Below, one piece after another: positions 44,299 to 53,111 of a stretch of DNA of 64,000 bases (position 1 is its first letter; every line of letters starts with the position of its first letter). The stretch comes from Mycobacterium sp. DL592 (GTDB lineage Bacteria > Actinomycetota > Actinomycetes > Mycobacteriales > Mycobacteriaceae), in contig NZ_CP050192.1 of assembly GCF_011694515.1 (NCBI RefSeq), forward strand, positions 587,036 to 651,035, given 5' to 3'. The position numbers and the translations under genes were made by a program. Under the pieces are notes generated by a model. That model saw nothing but the letters and a program-made list of their open reading frames with translations, ran no database searches and had not been told where the DNA came from.

Positions 44299-45096
44299 AT
44301 GGATCTCGGTTTGACGGACGCCACCGCCGTCGTAGTCGGCGGTGGCCGCGGCATGGGTCTGGCGGCAGCGCGATGCTTCGCCGACGATCGTGCGCGGGTG
44401 GCGTTGATCGGGCGCAATCGATCCGTACTCGACAGTGCCACAGCAGATTTGGCCGCACGGGGTAGCCCGGATGCGGTGGCCGTGGTGGCCGATGTCGCCG
44501 ACGAGTCGCAAGTCCGGTCGGCGTTTGCCGGTATCGGCAAGCGGTGGGGCGGCCAGCTCAACATCCTGGTCAATACCGTCGGGCCCGCCGTGCGGGGATC
44601 GTTCGAGCAACTCGGTGACGACCAGTGGCACACCGCGGTCGACGAGGGTGTAATGGGCATGGTGCGCTGCGTGCGGGCAGCGCTGCCGCTGCTGCGCAAC
44701 GCGCCGTGGGCGCGCATCGTGAACTTCTCCGCACAGTCCACGCAACGGCAGAGCCCGAATCTGGCCGCTTACACCGCCGCCAAAGCGATGGTCACCAGCA
44801 TCTCCAAGAATCTGTCGCTGTCGTTGGCTCCGGACGAGATTCTGGTCAACGTCGTCTCACCCGGTACCGTCGCGTCGGAGTCCCTGGTCGGCTGGGCCGA
44901 TTCGGTGGGGGTCGACGGCACCGACCCCTACGCGTTGATGTCGGCGATCGACGAACATTTCGGACATCCCGCGCATCTGCCGCGGGCCGGGCTGCCCGAG
45001 GAGATCGGGCCGGTGGTCGCCTTTCTCGCGTCGCGGCGCAACTCGTACATGACCGGCGCGAACATCAACGTCGACGGCGGCAGCGATTTCACCTGA
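44299..45096 (+). CDS. SDR-family oxidoreductase
   Basis: This 265-residue short-chain dehydrogenase has a variant cofactor motif GGGRGMG (13-19), the strand LNILVNTVGPAV in place of the usual NNAG, and active-site Tyr/Lys in YTAAKAM. The C-terminal TGANINVDGGSDFT closes the fold. It is alone in its transcript or reads into the crotonase operon after 94 bases. The upstream operator at 44207 puts it in the proposed regulon. Confidence 0.88.
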   Translation: MDLGLTDATAVVVGGGRGMGLAAARCFADDRARVALIGRNRSVLDSATADLAARGSPDAVAVVADVADESQVRSAFAGIGKRWGGQLNILVNTVGPAVRGSFEQLGDDQWHTAVDEGVMGMVRCVRAALPLLRNAPWARIVNFSAQSTQRQSPNLAAYTAAKAMVTSISKNLSLSLAPDEILVNVVSPGTVASESLVGWADSVGVDGTDPYALMSAIDEHFGHPAHLPRAGLPEEIGPVVAFLASRRNSYMTGANINVDGGSDFT

Positions 45097-45124
45097 GCCG
45101 CCGGAAGACGGTTGCGGAAGGCGA

Positions 45125-45143
45125 TACCGATAGGTGTACAGTA
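45125..45143. promoter_or_regulatory. TACNGTA-type operator, site C (TACCGAT-N5-TACAGTA)
   Basis: This 19-bp element lies 48 bases before the start of the six-gene operon 45191-51963. One half-site is perfect and the other deviates at its last two bases. Confidence 0.65.
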
Positions 45144-45190
45144 TGGACATATCCGATGGTGGTGACTGATCTGGAGGTGTGCGCAGCCCG

Positions 45191-46051
45191 ATGAGTGGCC
45201 GTACTGATCTCGACTCCGATCCGTCATCGGAATCCGCTGTCGCCCAAAGTGATCCGGCGGTCCTCTACGAGGTCCGCGACAGCGGGGTGGCCGTGCTGAC
45301 CTTCAACCGTCCGGAACGGATGAATGGCTGGGGCGGCGGTCTGGCGGCCGGCTTCTACGCAGGCCTCGACCGGGCGGAGGCAGATCCGGAGGTCAGGGTG
45401 ATCGTGGTAACCGGCACAGGCCGCGCGTTCTGCGCCGGAGCCGACATGGGCGACCTGAACAGCATCGGTGCTGCCACCGTCAAGAGCGCCGGCGACACCG
45501 ACCTGTCCGCGCTGGTCGGCGAGCGGCACGCCTTCTTCGTGACCACGCTGCGCAAACCGGTCATCGCCGCCATCAACGGCGCCTGCGCCGGCATCGGGCT
45601 CACCCAGGCGTTGATGTGCGACGTCCGATTCGCCGCTGCCGGAGCCAAATTCACCACCTCGTTCGCCCGCCGCGGCCTGATCGCCGAGTACGCGATCTCG
45701 TGGATTCTGCCGCGGGTCATCGGCTGGGGTGCGGCACTGGACCTGCTGCTCAGTGGCCGGGTCTTCCTCGCCGAGGAGGCCGCCGAACTCGGCATGGTCA
45801 AAGAGGTCGTGGCACCTGAGGAGCTGCTGGCGCGGGCGATCGCCTACGCCGAGGACATCGCGGCCAACTGTGCGCCCAGCTCACTGGCGGTGATCAAGCA
45901 CCAGGTCTACGGCGATGCCCTGCGCGAACTCGCCCAGAGCAGCGAGCTGGCCGAAGGGCTCATGCACGACTCGATGCAGCGCCCCGATTTCATCGAGGGC
46001 ATCACCGCGTTCTTCGAGAAGCGCCCCCCCAACTTCCCGCCCCTGCCGTGA
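45191..46051 (+). CDS. Enoyl-CoA hydratase/isomerase family protein, first gene of the amidohydrolase operon
   Basis: This 286-residue crotonase-fold protein has a Ser/Asp-rich N-terminal tail of about 25 residues. It then shows TFNRPERMNGWGG, GRAFCAGADMGDLNS and AAINGACAGIGLTQALMCDVRF. The segment SFARRGLIAEYAISWILPRVIG carries a Glu at the position of the second catalytic Glu of hydratases. ATG 45191 follows GGAGGTG by eleven bases; GTG 45179 is an alternative. It leads an operon of crotonase, amidohydrolase, ligase, amidohydrolase and two acyl-CoA dehydrogenases. Confidence 0.9.
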   Translation: MSGRTDLDSDPSSESAVAQSDPAVLYEVRDSGVAVLTFNRPERMNGWGGGLAAGFYAGLDRAEADPEVRVIVVTGTGRAFCAGADMGDLNSIGAATVKSAGDTDLSALVGERHAFFVTTLRKPVIAAINGACAGIGLTQALMCDVRFAAAGAKFTTSFARRGLIAEYAISWILPRVIGWGAALDLLLSGRVFLAEEAAELGMVKEVVAPEELLARAIAYAEDIAANCAPSSLAVIKHQVYGDALRELAQSSELAEGLMHDSMQRPDFIEGITAFFEKRPPNFPPLP

Positions 46052-46067
46052 TCGGAGGACGACGCAG

Positions 46068-47276
46068 ATGACCCTGGACTACAAAGCGATCGACGTCGAC
46101 AACCACTACTACGAACCACTGGATGCCTTCACCCGCCACCTGGACAAGAAGTTCAAGCGCCGCGGCGTCCAGATGCTCAGCGACGGCAAGCGCACCCAGG
46201 CCGTCATCGGCGACCGGGTCAATCACTTCATCCCCAACCCCACCTTCGACCCCATCATCGAGCCGGGCTGCCTGGACCTGCTGTTCCGCGGTGAAATCCC
46301 CGACGGCGTCGACCCCGCCTCGTTGATGAAGGTCGACCGCCTCGGCGATCACCCCGAGTACCAGAACCGCGACGCCCGGCTGAGGTTCCTCGACAAGCAG
46401 AACCTCGAGACGGTCTTCATGCTGCCGACCTTCGCCTGCGGCGTCGAGGAGGCGCTCAAGACCGACATCGAAGCCACCATGGCCTCGCTGCACGCGTTCA
46501 ATCTGTGGCTCGACGAGGACTGGGGTTTCGACCGGCCCGACCACCGGTTCCTGTCGGCGCCCATCATCTCGCTGGCCGACCCCGACGCGGCCGCGGCCGA
46601 GGTCGACTTCGTCCTGGCGCGCGGCGCCAAGATCGTCTGTGTCCGGCCCGCCCCGGTGCCCGGCGTGGTCAAGCCCCGTTCGCTCGGCGACCCGCTGCAC
46701 GACCCGGTGTGGGCCCGGCTGGCCGAGGCGGGTGTGCCGGTGATCTTCCATCTGTCCGACAGCGGCTATCTGGCCATCTCTGCATTGTGGGGCGGCAAGG
46801 CCACTTTCGAGGGGTTCGGCAAACGGGACCCGCTCGACAACGTGCTGCTCGACGACCGTGCCATCCACGACGCGATGGCGTCGATGATCGTGCACCAGGT
46901 CTTCACCCGTCACCCCACGCTGAAGGTGGCCAGCATCGAGAACGGCTCCTACTTCGTCTACCGCTTGATCAAGCGGCTCAAGAAAGCCGCCAACACCGCG
47001 CCGTACCACTTCACCGAAGATCCGGTCGAGCAGCTGCGTGCCAACGTCTGGATCGCCCCGTACTACGAGGACGACGTGAAGCTGCTGGCCGAGACGATCG
47101 GTGTCGACAAGATTCTGTTCGGCTCCGACTGGCCGCACGGCGAAGGGCTCGCCGACCCGATGTCCTTCACCGCCGACATCCCGCAGTTCCCCGAGTTCAG
47201 TGCCGCCGACACCCGGAAGGTGATGCGCGACAACGCCTTGACCCTGCTGGGCCTTTCGGTGTCGTCGGCGGCCTGA
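46068..47276 (+). CDS. Amidohydrolase family 2 (ACMSD-like) metal-dependent hydrolase
   Basis: This 402-residue TIM-barrel protein of the amidohydrolase-2 family includes ACMSD and related decarboxylases or hydrolases. Metal-site features are VDNHYYEP (in place of the usual DxHxH), FHLSDSG, and the late LFGSDWPHGEG with the conserved Asp. The atypical DNHYYEP motif is shared by many mycobacterial members of unknown function. GGAGG at 46054 sets the start. Beside a CoA ligase it may act on a cyclic beta-keto or amide-like intermediate; this is inference. Confidence 0.85.
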   Translation: MTLDYKAIDVDNHYYEPLDAFTRHLDKKFKRRGVQMLSDGKRTQAVIGDRVNHFIPNPTFDPIIEPGCLDLLFRGEIPDGVDPASLMKVDRLGDHPEYQNRDARLRFLDKQNLETVFMLPTFACGVEEALKTDIEATMASLHAFNLWLDEDWGFDRPDHRFLSAPIISLADPDAAAAEVDFVLARGAKIVCVRPAPVPGVVKPRSLGDPLHDPVWARLAEAGVPVIFHLSDSGYLAISALWGGKATFEGFGKRDPLDNVLLDDRAIHDAMASMIVHQVFTRHPTLKVASIENGSYFVYRLIKRLKKAANTAPYHFTEDPVEQLRANVWIAPYYEDDVKLLAETIGVDKILFGSDWPHGEGLADPMSFTADIPQFPEFSAADTRKVMRDNALTLLGLSVSSAA

Positions 47277-47279
47277 GAC

Positions 47280-48890
47280 ATGCCGGAGTGGACGATCGGT
47301 GCGGTCCTCGACGCCGTCGCCGAGGCTGTGCCCGACCGTCCGATGACGGTGTGCGGCGAGCGCGTCACCACCTACGCCGAAGCGTCCGACCGCACCCGCC
47401 GGCTGGCCAACTTCCTGATCGCACAGGGCCTGGGTGCCCACTGCGAGCGCGGCGATCTCGAGAACTGGGAGTGCGGACAGGACCGGGTCGCACTCGTCAT
47501 GCACAACGACCGCTACCCCGAGGCGGTCATCGGCTGCCTGAAGGCGCGCACCGTGCCGGTCAACGTCAACTACCACTACACGCCCCGCGAGGTCGCCGAA
47601 CTTCTCGACTACGTCAAACCGACGGCCGTCATCTACCACCGCAGCATGGCGCCACGCTTTGCCGACGTCCTCGCCTCCTCGGGTGCCACGTTGTTGATCG
47701 GCGTCGACGACGGTGGTGACACCCCGGATCTTCCGGGTGCGGTGACGCTGGAAGAGGCTCTGGCACAGGGAGATAGCAACCGCGAGGCCGCGCCGTCACC
47801 GGACGACGTGTTGATGATCTGCACCGGCGGCACCACCGGACGGCCCAAAGGCGTGATGTGGCGCCAGGGCGACACCTACACCGTGTCGATGAACGGGGCC
47901 GACCACGAGTCGGTCGCCGAGATCCACGCCAAGCTCGGCCCGCCGGGCCCGCCGTGGTTCGCGGTGTCACCGCTGATGCATGCCGCCGGGATCTGGACGG
48001 CCTTCGCCGGGGTGCTCAACGGGCAGACCGTGGTGCTCTACGACTCGGCCAAGTTCGACCCACAGCGCGTGCTGGCCACCGCTCAGCGGGAGAAGGTCGG
48101 CATGATGACGATGGTCGGTGACGCCTACGCCGGGCCACTGGTCGCCGAACTCGGCAGCGGCAGCTACGACCTGTCGTCGCTGTACGCACTGGCCACCGGT
48201 GGCGCCGCCACCAACCCGAAACATCAACGGGCGCTGCTGGACCTGCTGCCCAACATCATCCTGATCAACGGGTACGGCTCCTCGGAGACCGGCAACGTCG
48301 GATTCGGCCGCAGCATGCGCGGTGACGAGAAGGACACCTTCGAACTGCGCGACGGCGCCCTGGTCCTCGCCGACGACTACAGCCGGTTCCTGCGGGCCGG
48401 TGATGACCAGGTCGGCTGGGTGGCCCGCACCGGCCGAATCCCGTTGGGCTACTTCGACGATGCCGACGCTACCAAGAAGACGTTCCCGGTGGTCGACGGG
48501 CAGCGTGTCGTGATCTCCGGTGACCGTGGGTCGCTTGCCGTCGACGGCACGCTGCGACTGTTCGGCCGGGACTCGCTGGTGGTCAACACCGGCGGCGAGA
48601 AGGTGTTCGTCGAAGAGGTCGAGGAGGTCCTGCGGGCACACCCCGGGATCGCCGACGCGCTGGTGGTGGGGCGCCCCAGTGAGCGGTGGGGTCAGGAAGT
48701 GGTGGCGCTGGTGGCCTTCCGTGACCGCGACGTCGACCACAGCGACCTGCACGCACACTGCACCGCCGAGTTGGCCCGGTACAAGTCGCCCAAGGAGTTC
48801 ATCGTGGTCGAACAGGTCAAGCGGCTCGGTAACGGCAAGGCTGACTATCGGTGGGCGAAAGCCGTTGCCGCACAGCAGGGAGTGCGCTGA
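47280..48890 (+). CDS. Acyl-CoA synthetase
   Basis: This 536-residue adenylate-forming ligase has the P-loop CTGGTTGRPKGV at about 181-192 and GYGSSETGNVG (A5). RDSLVVNTGGEKVF is the A8 hinge and GNGKADYRW holds the A10 lysine. It is longer than the three tandem ligases at 32894-37278 and belongs to a separate branch. It begins three bases after the amidohydrolase stop and ends one base before the second amidohydrolase, so its substrate is probably set by those enzymes. Confidence 0.91.
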   Translation: MPEWTIGAVLDAVAEAVPDRPMTVCGERVTTYAEASDRTRRLANFLIAQGLGAHCERGDLENWECGQDRVALVMHNDRYPEAVIGCLKARTVPVNVNYHYTPREVAELLDYVKPTAVIYHRSMAPRFADVLASSGATLLIGVDDGGDTPDLPGAVTLEEALAQGDSNREAAPSPDDVLMICTGGTTGRPKGVMWRQGDTYTVSMNGADHESVAEIHAKLGPPGPPWFAVSPLMHAAGIWTAFAGVLNGQTVVLYDSAKFDPQRVLATAQREKVGMMTMVGDAYAGPLVAELGSGSYDLSSLYALATGGAATNPKHQRALLDLLPNIILINGYGSSETGNVGFGRSMRGDEKDTFELRDGALVLADDYSRFLRAGDDQVGWVARTGRIPLGYFDDADATKKTFPVVDGQRVVISGDRGSLAVDGTLRLFGRDSLVVNTGGEKVFVEEVEEVLRAHPGIADALVVGRPSERWGQEVVALVAFRDRDVDHSDLHAHCTAELARYKSPKEFIVVEQVKRLGNGKADYRWAKAVAAQQGVR

Positions 48891-48891
48891 C

Positions 48892-49719
48892 ATGACCCGT
48901 AACGTCATCGACCCCCTGGTGAACGTCCACTTCGGTGAGACGCAACAGCAGCCCAGCTGGATGCTGAAGGTCCGCGACGACTACTTCAAGGGTCCGCAGT
49001 CGATGTTCGCGCCGGTGGATCTCGGCGAACTGCTCGACGAGATGGACGCCCACGGCGTGCGTAAAGCCGTCCTGATGGACAACATCACCACACCGCATGT
49101 CACCGCACGCAGGTTCGCCCAGGCCCGCCCAGACCGGTTCGCCCTGGCGATGGGCGGTCTGAACCTGCTCAAGCCGATGCCCACCCTGCGCGAGCTGACC
49201 GCCGTCGCCGCTGACCTTCCGGTGGTCTATGCCGTTGTGGGGCCCAGCTTCTGGGGTGATGCGCAGTATCCGCCGAGCGACGCCGTCTACTACCCGCTCT
49301 ACACCAAGTGCGCGGAGATCGACCTGCCGCTGTGCCTGAACACCGGGCTGCCCGGCCCCCCGATTCCCGGTGAGGTGCAGAACCCGATCCACCTCGACCG
49401 GGTGTGCGCGCGGTTCCCCGAACTGCGGCTGTGCATGATCCACGGCGCCGACCCGTGGTGGGAGGTCGCCATCCGGCTGCTGATCAAGTACGAGAACCTG
49501 CGCCTGATGACCTCGGCGTGGTCGCCGAAACGGCTGCCGGAGAGTCTTCTTCACTACATGCGCACCCGTGGGCAGACCAAGGTCATGTACGCCTCGGACT
49601 GGCCGGTTCTGCGGATGCATCGGGTCATCCCTGAAGCGCTGGCCCTCGACCTGCCCTCCGAGGTACTCGACGACTACCTGTTCAACAACGCCCACGACTT
49701 CTTCTTCAAGGAGCGCTGA
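48892..49719 (+). CDS. Second amidohydrolase-2 family protein, short form
   Basis: This 275-residue TIM-barrel protein is much shorter than the first amidohydrolase. It has IDPLVNVHFG at the N-terminus in place of DxHxH, and retains LCMIHGADPWWE with the metal-binding His and the final YASDWPVLRMHRV with the catalytic Asp. Two related hydrolases of different length flanking one ligase suggest a heteromeric enzyme or successive steps. The ATG at 48892 is in frame well after the ligase stop; the upstream frame is rejected. Confidence 0.83.
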   Translation: MTRNVIDPLVNVHFGETQQQPSWMLKVRDDYFKGPQSMFAPVDLGELLDEMDAHGVRKAVLMDNITTPHVTARRFAQARPDRFALAMGGLNLLKPMPTLRELTAVAADLPVVYAVVGPSFWGDAQYPPSDAVYYPLYTKCAEIDLPLCLNTGLPGPPIPGEVQNPIHLDRVCARFPELRLCMIHGADPWWEVAIRLLIKYENLRLMTSAWSPKRLPESLLHYMRTRGQTKVMYASDWPVLRMHRVIPEALALDLPSEVLDDYLFNNAHDFFFKER

Positions 49720-50760
49720 ATGGATCGCTACGAGCTGCGCAGGCTGGACTACAGCCTGACCGAGGATCACACCGACCTGCAGAATGCCTATCGCCAGTTC
49801 TTCAAGTCGTCCTGCCCGATCGACACCGTTCGCGCCGCCGAGGCCTCCGGCTTCGACAAGAGCCTGTGGGAACGCCTGTGCGCCATGGGCGCCACGACGA
49901 TGGCTCTACCCGAGACGGCGGGCGGTGACGGCGCCACCCTGGTCGACCTGACGCTGGTGGCCGAGGAGATCGGCCGATCGCTGGCGCCGGTCCCGTGGAT
50001 CGACCACGTCAGCGCGGCCCGGCTGCTCGCGCGCCTCGATGCCCTGGACTCCGCCGATATCGTCGGCGGCGCCAGCCTGGTGGGTTTGGACACCCAGCAG
50101 GACAGCGTCACCGGGCGGCGGCTGGTCCCGACCGCGTCGATCGCCGACCGCATCATCGTGCGCGACGGCGACGAGGTGGTGTCGCTGACGTTCGGCACCC
50201 GCCCGGCCAAGGTCGACAACATCGGCAAGCTGCCGATGGCGTGGGTGGACCCGGCCGCGGCCGACAGCCGCACCGTCATCGGCTCGGGCCCGGTGGCCCT
50301 GGCGGAATACCAACGGGCCCTGGATGAGTGGCGGCTGCTGGCTGCCGCGGTGCTGGTCGGCCTTGTCGAAGAGACGATGACCATCGCCGCCGAGTTCGCC
50401 AAGACCCGCTACACCCTGGGTGTTCCGATCGCGACCCTGCAAGCCATCTCCCACCCGCTGGCCAACATCGTGATCACCGTCGAAGGGGGACGAAACCTCG
50501 CTCGCCGGGCGGCCTGGTTCCTCGACAACGAACCCGACGAACGGCCCGAGCTGGCGTCCTCCGCGTTCGTGTTCATGGCCGAGGAGGCCGCCAAAGCCGC
50601 CACCATGGCGGTGCACATCCAAGGCGGTCTCGGGGTGTCGGCCGAGGCCGCCGCCACGGCATATCTGGTCCGGGCCCGTGGCTGGGCGCTGGCCGGCGGT
50701 GACCCGGCGGCCAGCGCCACCCGAATCGCCCGCATCATCGCCGAGCGCGAAACAGTCTAG
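49720..50760 (+). CDS. Acyl-CoA dehydrogenase, short subunit of a probable heteromeric pair
   Basis: This 346-residue ACAD homologue is shorter than standard and lacks the usual EPxxGSD and YEGT motifs. The C-terminal half keeps VHIQGGLGVSAEAAATAYL. Mycobacterial side-chain-degrading ACADs (ChsE1/ChsE2, FadE26/27 types) work as alpha2beta2 heterotetramers made from such adjacent unequal genes. It follows the amidohydrolase stop directly and is 12 bases before the partner ACAD, so the pair fits that model. Confidence 0.87.
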   Translation: MDRYELRRLDYSLTEDHTDLQNAYRQFFKSSCPIDTVRAAEASGFDKSLWERLCAMGATTMALPETAGGDGATLVDLTLVAEEIGRSLAPVPWIDHVSAARLLARLDALDSADIVGGASLVGLDTQQDSVTGRRLVPTASIADRIIVRDGDEVVSLTFGTRPAKVDNIGKLPMAWVDPAAADSRTVIGSGPVALAEYQRALDEWRLLAAAVLVGLVEETMTIAAEFAKTRYTLGVPIATLQAISHPLANIVITVEGGRNLARRAAWFLDNEPDERPELASSAFVFMAEEAAKAATMAVHIQGGLGVSAEAAATAYLVRARGWALAGGDPAASATRIARIIAERETV

Positions 50761-50772
50761 GAGGCAAGGGTT

Positions 50773-51963
50773 ATGGACTTCTCCCGCGTCGAACTCTCCG
50801 CCGAGGACGAGGCTTTCCTGTACGAGGTGCGCGACTTCCTGCGCGCGCAGGTCACCGACGACGTCATCCGCCACGACCGGGAGACCGGCGACAACTTCCA
50901 CGAGGGCGTACACCTGGCGCTGGGCGCCCGCGGCTACCTCGAGAAGGAGTGGAAGCCCGAATCCGAGGGTGGATTCAGCCGGGTGCACCGCCGGATCTGG
51001 GAACTCGAGAAGCGCCGCGCGCACGTGCCGTGGGTTACCTGGGGGACCACCTCGATGGTGGCGCGATCGGTCGCCGGATTCGGCTCCGAGGAGCTCAAGA
51101 ACGAGGTGCTGCCAGGGGTGTTCAGCGGCCACGTCCGGCTGTGCCTGGGCTACACCGAGCCCGAGGGCGGCTCGGATATCGCCACCTGCAAGACCCGCGC
51201 TGTTCGTGACGGCGAGAACTGGATCATCAACGGCTCCAAGATGTTCACCACCGGCGCACACAACTGCCAGTACGTCTTCCTCATCACCAACACCGACCCG
51301 GGCGCTCCGAAGCACAAGAGCCTCACGATGTTTCTGGTCCCGCTGGACACGCCGGGTATCGAGATCCAGGGCATTCGCACTGTCGACGGCGACCGCACCA
51401 ACATCGTCTACTACAGCGATGTGCGGGTCGACGACAAGTACCGGCTGGGTGAGGTCAACGGCGGCTGGACGGTGCTGCGCGAGCCGTTGAACGCCGAGCA
51501 CGGCGCGGTCGAGGCGGCCTCCGACGGCCTGGCTGACGTGTCGATCATGATGCACCAGGGCGGCTTCATGGCCACCGCGGTCGACCGGGCGGCGGCCATG
51601 GTGGGCCGGCGGGATCCCAACGGCGTGCGGGCCGTCGACAACGGGGCGGTGGCGTATCGGCTCGGGCGCAGTTCGGCTCGGCTGGAGGCCGCATTGAGTT
51701 CGCCGAGCATCTATGGCCGGGTGGCCCTCGCGCAGACCATGCGCGATATCGCACCGGACCTGATGGACCTGCTCGGTACCGCTTCGGCGCTGCCGGAGGG
51801 AAGCGACGGCGCGGCCGACGACGGTGCCGCCGAATACATCTATCGCTTCGCGCCGCTGTCCGGGATCTACGGCGGCACACTGGAAGTGTTCCGCAACATG
51901 ATCGCCCAGTACGTCCTCGGACTGGGTAAGCCGGCCTACGCCGCTCCGGTCACGAAGCCCTAA
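50773..51963 (+). CDS. Acyl-CoA dehydrogenase, long subunit of a probable heteromeric pair
   Basis: This 396-residue ACAD retains GYTEPEGGSDIATCKTRA (about 125-142), WIINGSKMFTTGAHN, and the late GIYGGTLEVFRNMIAQYVLG. In the last segment YGGT replaces YEGT, so the usual Glu is changed to Gly and the base must come from elsewhere, as in heteromeric steroid-type ACADs. GGAGG lies upstream. The gene ends the operon and overlaps the convergent thiolase-like gene by four bases. Confidence 0.9.
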   Translation: MDFSRVELSAEDEAFLYEVRDFLRAQVTDDVIRHDRETGDNFHEGVHLALGARGYLEKEWKPESEGGFSRVHRRIWELEKRRAHVPWVTWGTTSMVARSVAGFGSEELKNEVLPGVFSGHVRLCLGYTEPEGGSDIATCKTRAVRDGENWIINGSKMFTTGAHNCQYVFLITNTDPGAPKHKSLTMFLVPLDTPGIEIQGIRTVDGDRTNIVYYSDVRVDDKYRLGEVNGGWTVLREPLNAEHGAVEAASDGLADVSIMMHQGGFMATAVDRAAAMVGRRDPNGVRAVDNGAVAYRLGRSSARLEAALSSPSIYGRVALAQTMRDIAPDLMDLLGTASALPEGSDGAADDGAAEYIYRFAPLSGIYGGTLEVFRNMIAQYVLGLGKPAYAAPVTKP

Positions 51964-53111
51964 CGGGTCAGGACGCTCGCCGCTGCGGTGCCGGGTGCGC
52001 CGTAGAGCTGGGTGAAGCCGACCTTCGGCTCCCCGGGTACCTGCCGGTCCCCGGCCTCGCCGCGCAGTTGCCGGACGATCTCGTGGATCTGGCGCAGCCC
52101 GGAGGCGCCGATCGGCTCGCCGTTGGCGATCAGTCCGCCGTCGGTGTTGATCGGCATCGAACCGGTGATCTCGGTGGCACCGTCGGCCAGCAGCCGCTCC
52201 TGGTCGCCGTCGGCGCAGAAGCCGCACTCGGCCATGTGGATGATCTCCGCGCCGGCGTCGGTGTCCTGGAGCTGGATGACGTCGACGTCCTGCGGTGCGA
52301 CACCGGCCTTCTCGAATGCCGCCCGGGCGGCGTACACCGTCGGCGCGACGTCCTCGGTGACCGGGGCGAAGGTGGTGTTCACCTCGTAGGCGCCGTACCG
52401 ACGGGTCCGTACCTCCACTGCCCGCAGATAGACGGGCTTGGATGTGTAGCGGTGGGCGATGTCGGCCCGGCACATCACGACCGCGGCCGCACCCTCGTCG
52501 GGCGCGCAGAACATGTACTGCGTCAGGGGATAGTTCAGCATCGGTGAGGTGAGGATCTCGTCCTCGCTGATGGGCTTGCGGCGGAACGCATTCGGGTTGA
52601 GTGCACCGTTGCGGAAGTTCTTGGCGGCGACCTTGGCCAAGGTGTTGTGGGAGATACCGTGCTCGTGCAGATAGCGGTTGGCCTTCATGCCGAAGAACTG
52701 GGTGGTCAGGTACTGGCCGTTCTCGGCATACCACCGCGGCATACCCACCAGGGCGGGGTCTTCGGTGAACGCGCCGCGCGGATGCTTGTCCAGCCCGATC
52801 GCGATGCCGATGTCGTAGTCGCCCAGCCGGATCCCGTCGGCACACGCCTTGGCGGCGCTGGCCGCGGTGGCGCAGGCGTTGAACACGTTGGTGAACGGGA
52901 TCCCGGTGAGTCCGACCATCCCGACGATTGCATCCGGGTTGGCCACCGTCCAGCTCCCGCCGGTGGCGAACTGGACGTCGCGCCATTCGATACCGGCGTC
53001 GGCCACCGCGGCGACGATGGCGTCGACGGCCATCGCCATCGCAGACTTGCCGTCGAAGCGGCCGAAGGGGTGCAGGCCGACGCCGATGATGGCGACCTCA
53101 GGCGATGGCAC
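51960..53111 (-). CDS. Thiolase-fold (SCP-x/Ltp-like) protein with altered catalytic motifs
   Basis: This 383-residue thiolase-superfamily protein resembles lipid-transfer/SCP-x-type thiolases. The nucleophile Cys remains at about residue 80 (VFNACATAASA). The HEAF-type motif is replaced by QLQDTDAGAE, the GHP motif reads GEPIGASG, and the second Cys (CxG) is replaced by a Tyr (QLYGAPG). It may therefore not be an ordinary thiolase; Ltp2-type retro-aldolases of steroid degradation also lack these motifs but need a DUF35 partner, and none is in the window. It overlaps the CoA-transferase gene by 14 bases. Confidence 0.85.
   Translation of the reverse strand: MPSPEVAIIGVGLHPFGRFDGKSAMAMAVDAIVAAVADAGIEWRDVQFATGGSWTVANPDAIVGMVGLTGIPFTNVFNACATAASAAKACADGIRLGDYDIGIAIGLDKHPRGAFTEDPALVGMPRWYAENGQYLTTQFFGMKANRYLHEHGISHNTLAKVAAKNFRNGALNPNAFRRKPISEDEILTSPMLNYPLTQYMFCAPDEGAAAVVMCRADIAHRYTSKPVYLRAVEVRTRRYGAYEVNTTFAPVTEDVAPTVYAARAAFEKAGVAPQDVDVIQLQDTDAGAEIIHMAECGFCADGDQERLLADGATEITGSMPINTDGGLIANGEPIGASGLRQIHEIVRQLRGEAGDRQVPGEPKVGFTQLYGAPGTAAASVLTR

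Noticed and set aside
46002..47639. Minus-strand 545-codon frame opposite the first amidohydrolase
   Set aside because: It is a shadow of the amidohydrolase and ligase genes, which carry family motifs and proper ribosome binding sites.
49906..52986. Minus-strand open frame of 1026 codons opposite the two acyl-CoA dehydrogenases
   Set aside because: It is antisense to two clear ACAD genes and overlaps the thiolase-like gene out of frame. Its translation is Arg/Gly/His-rich with no domain, an artefact of high GC.
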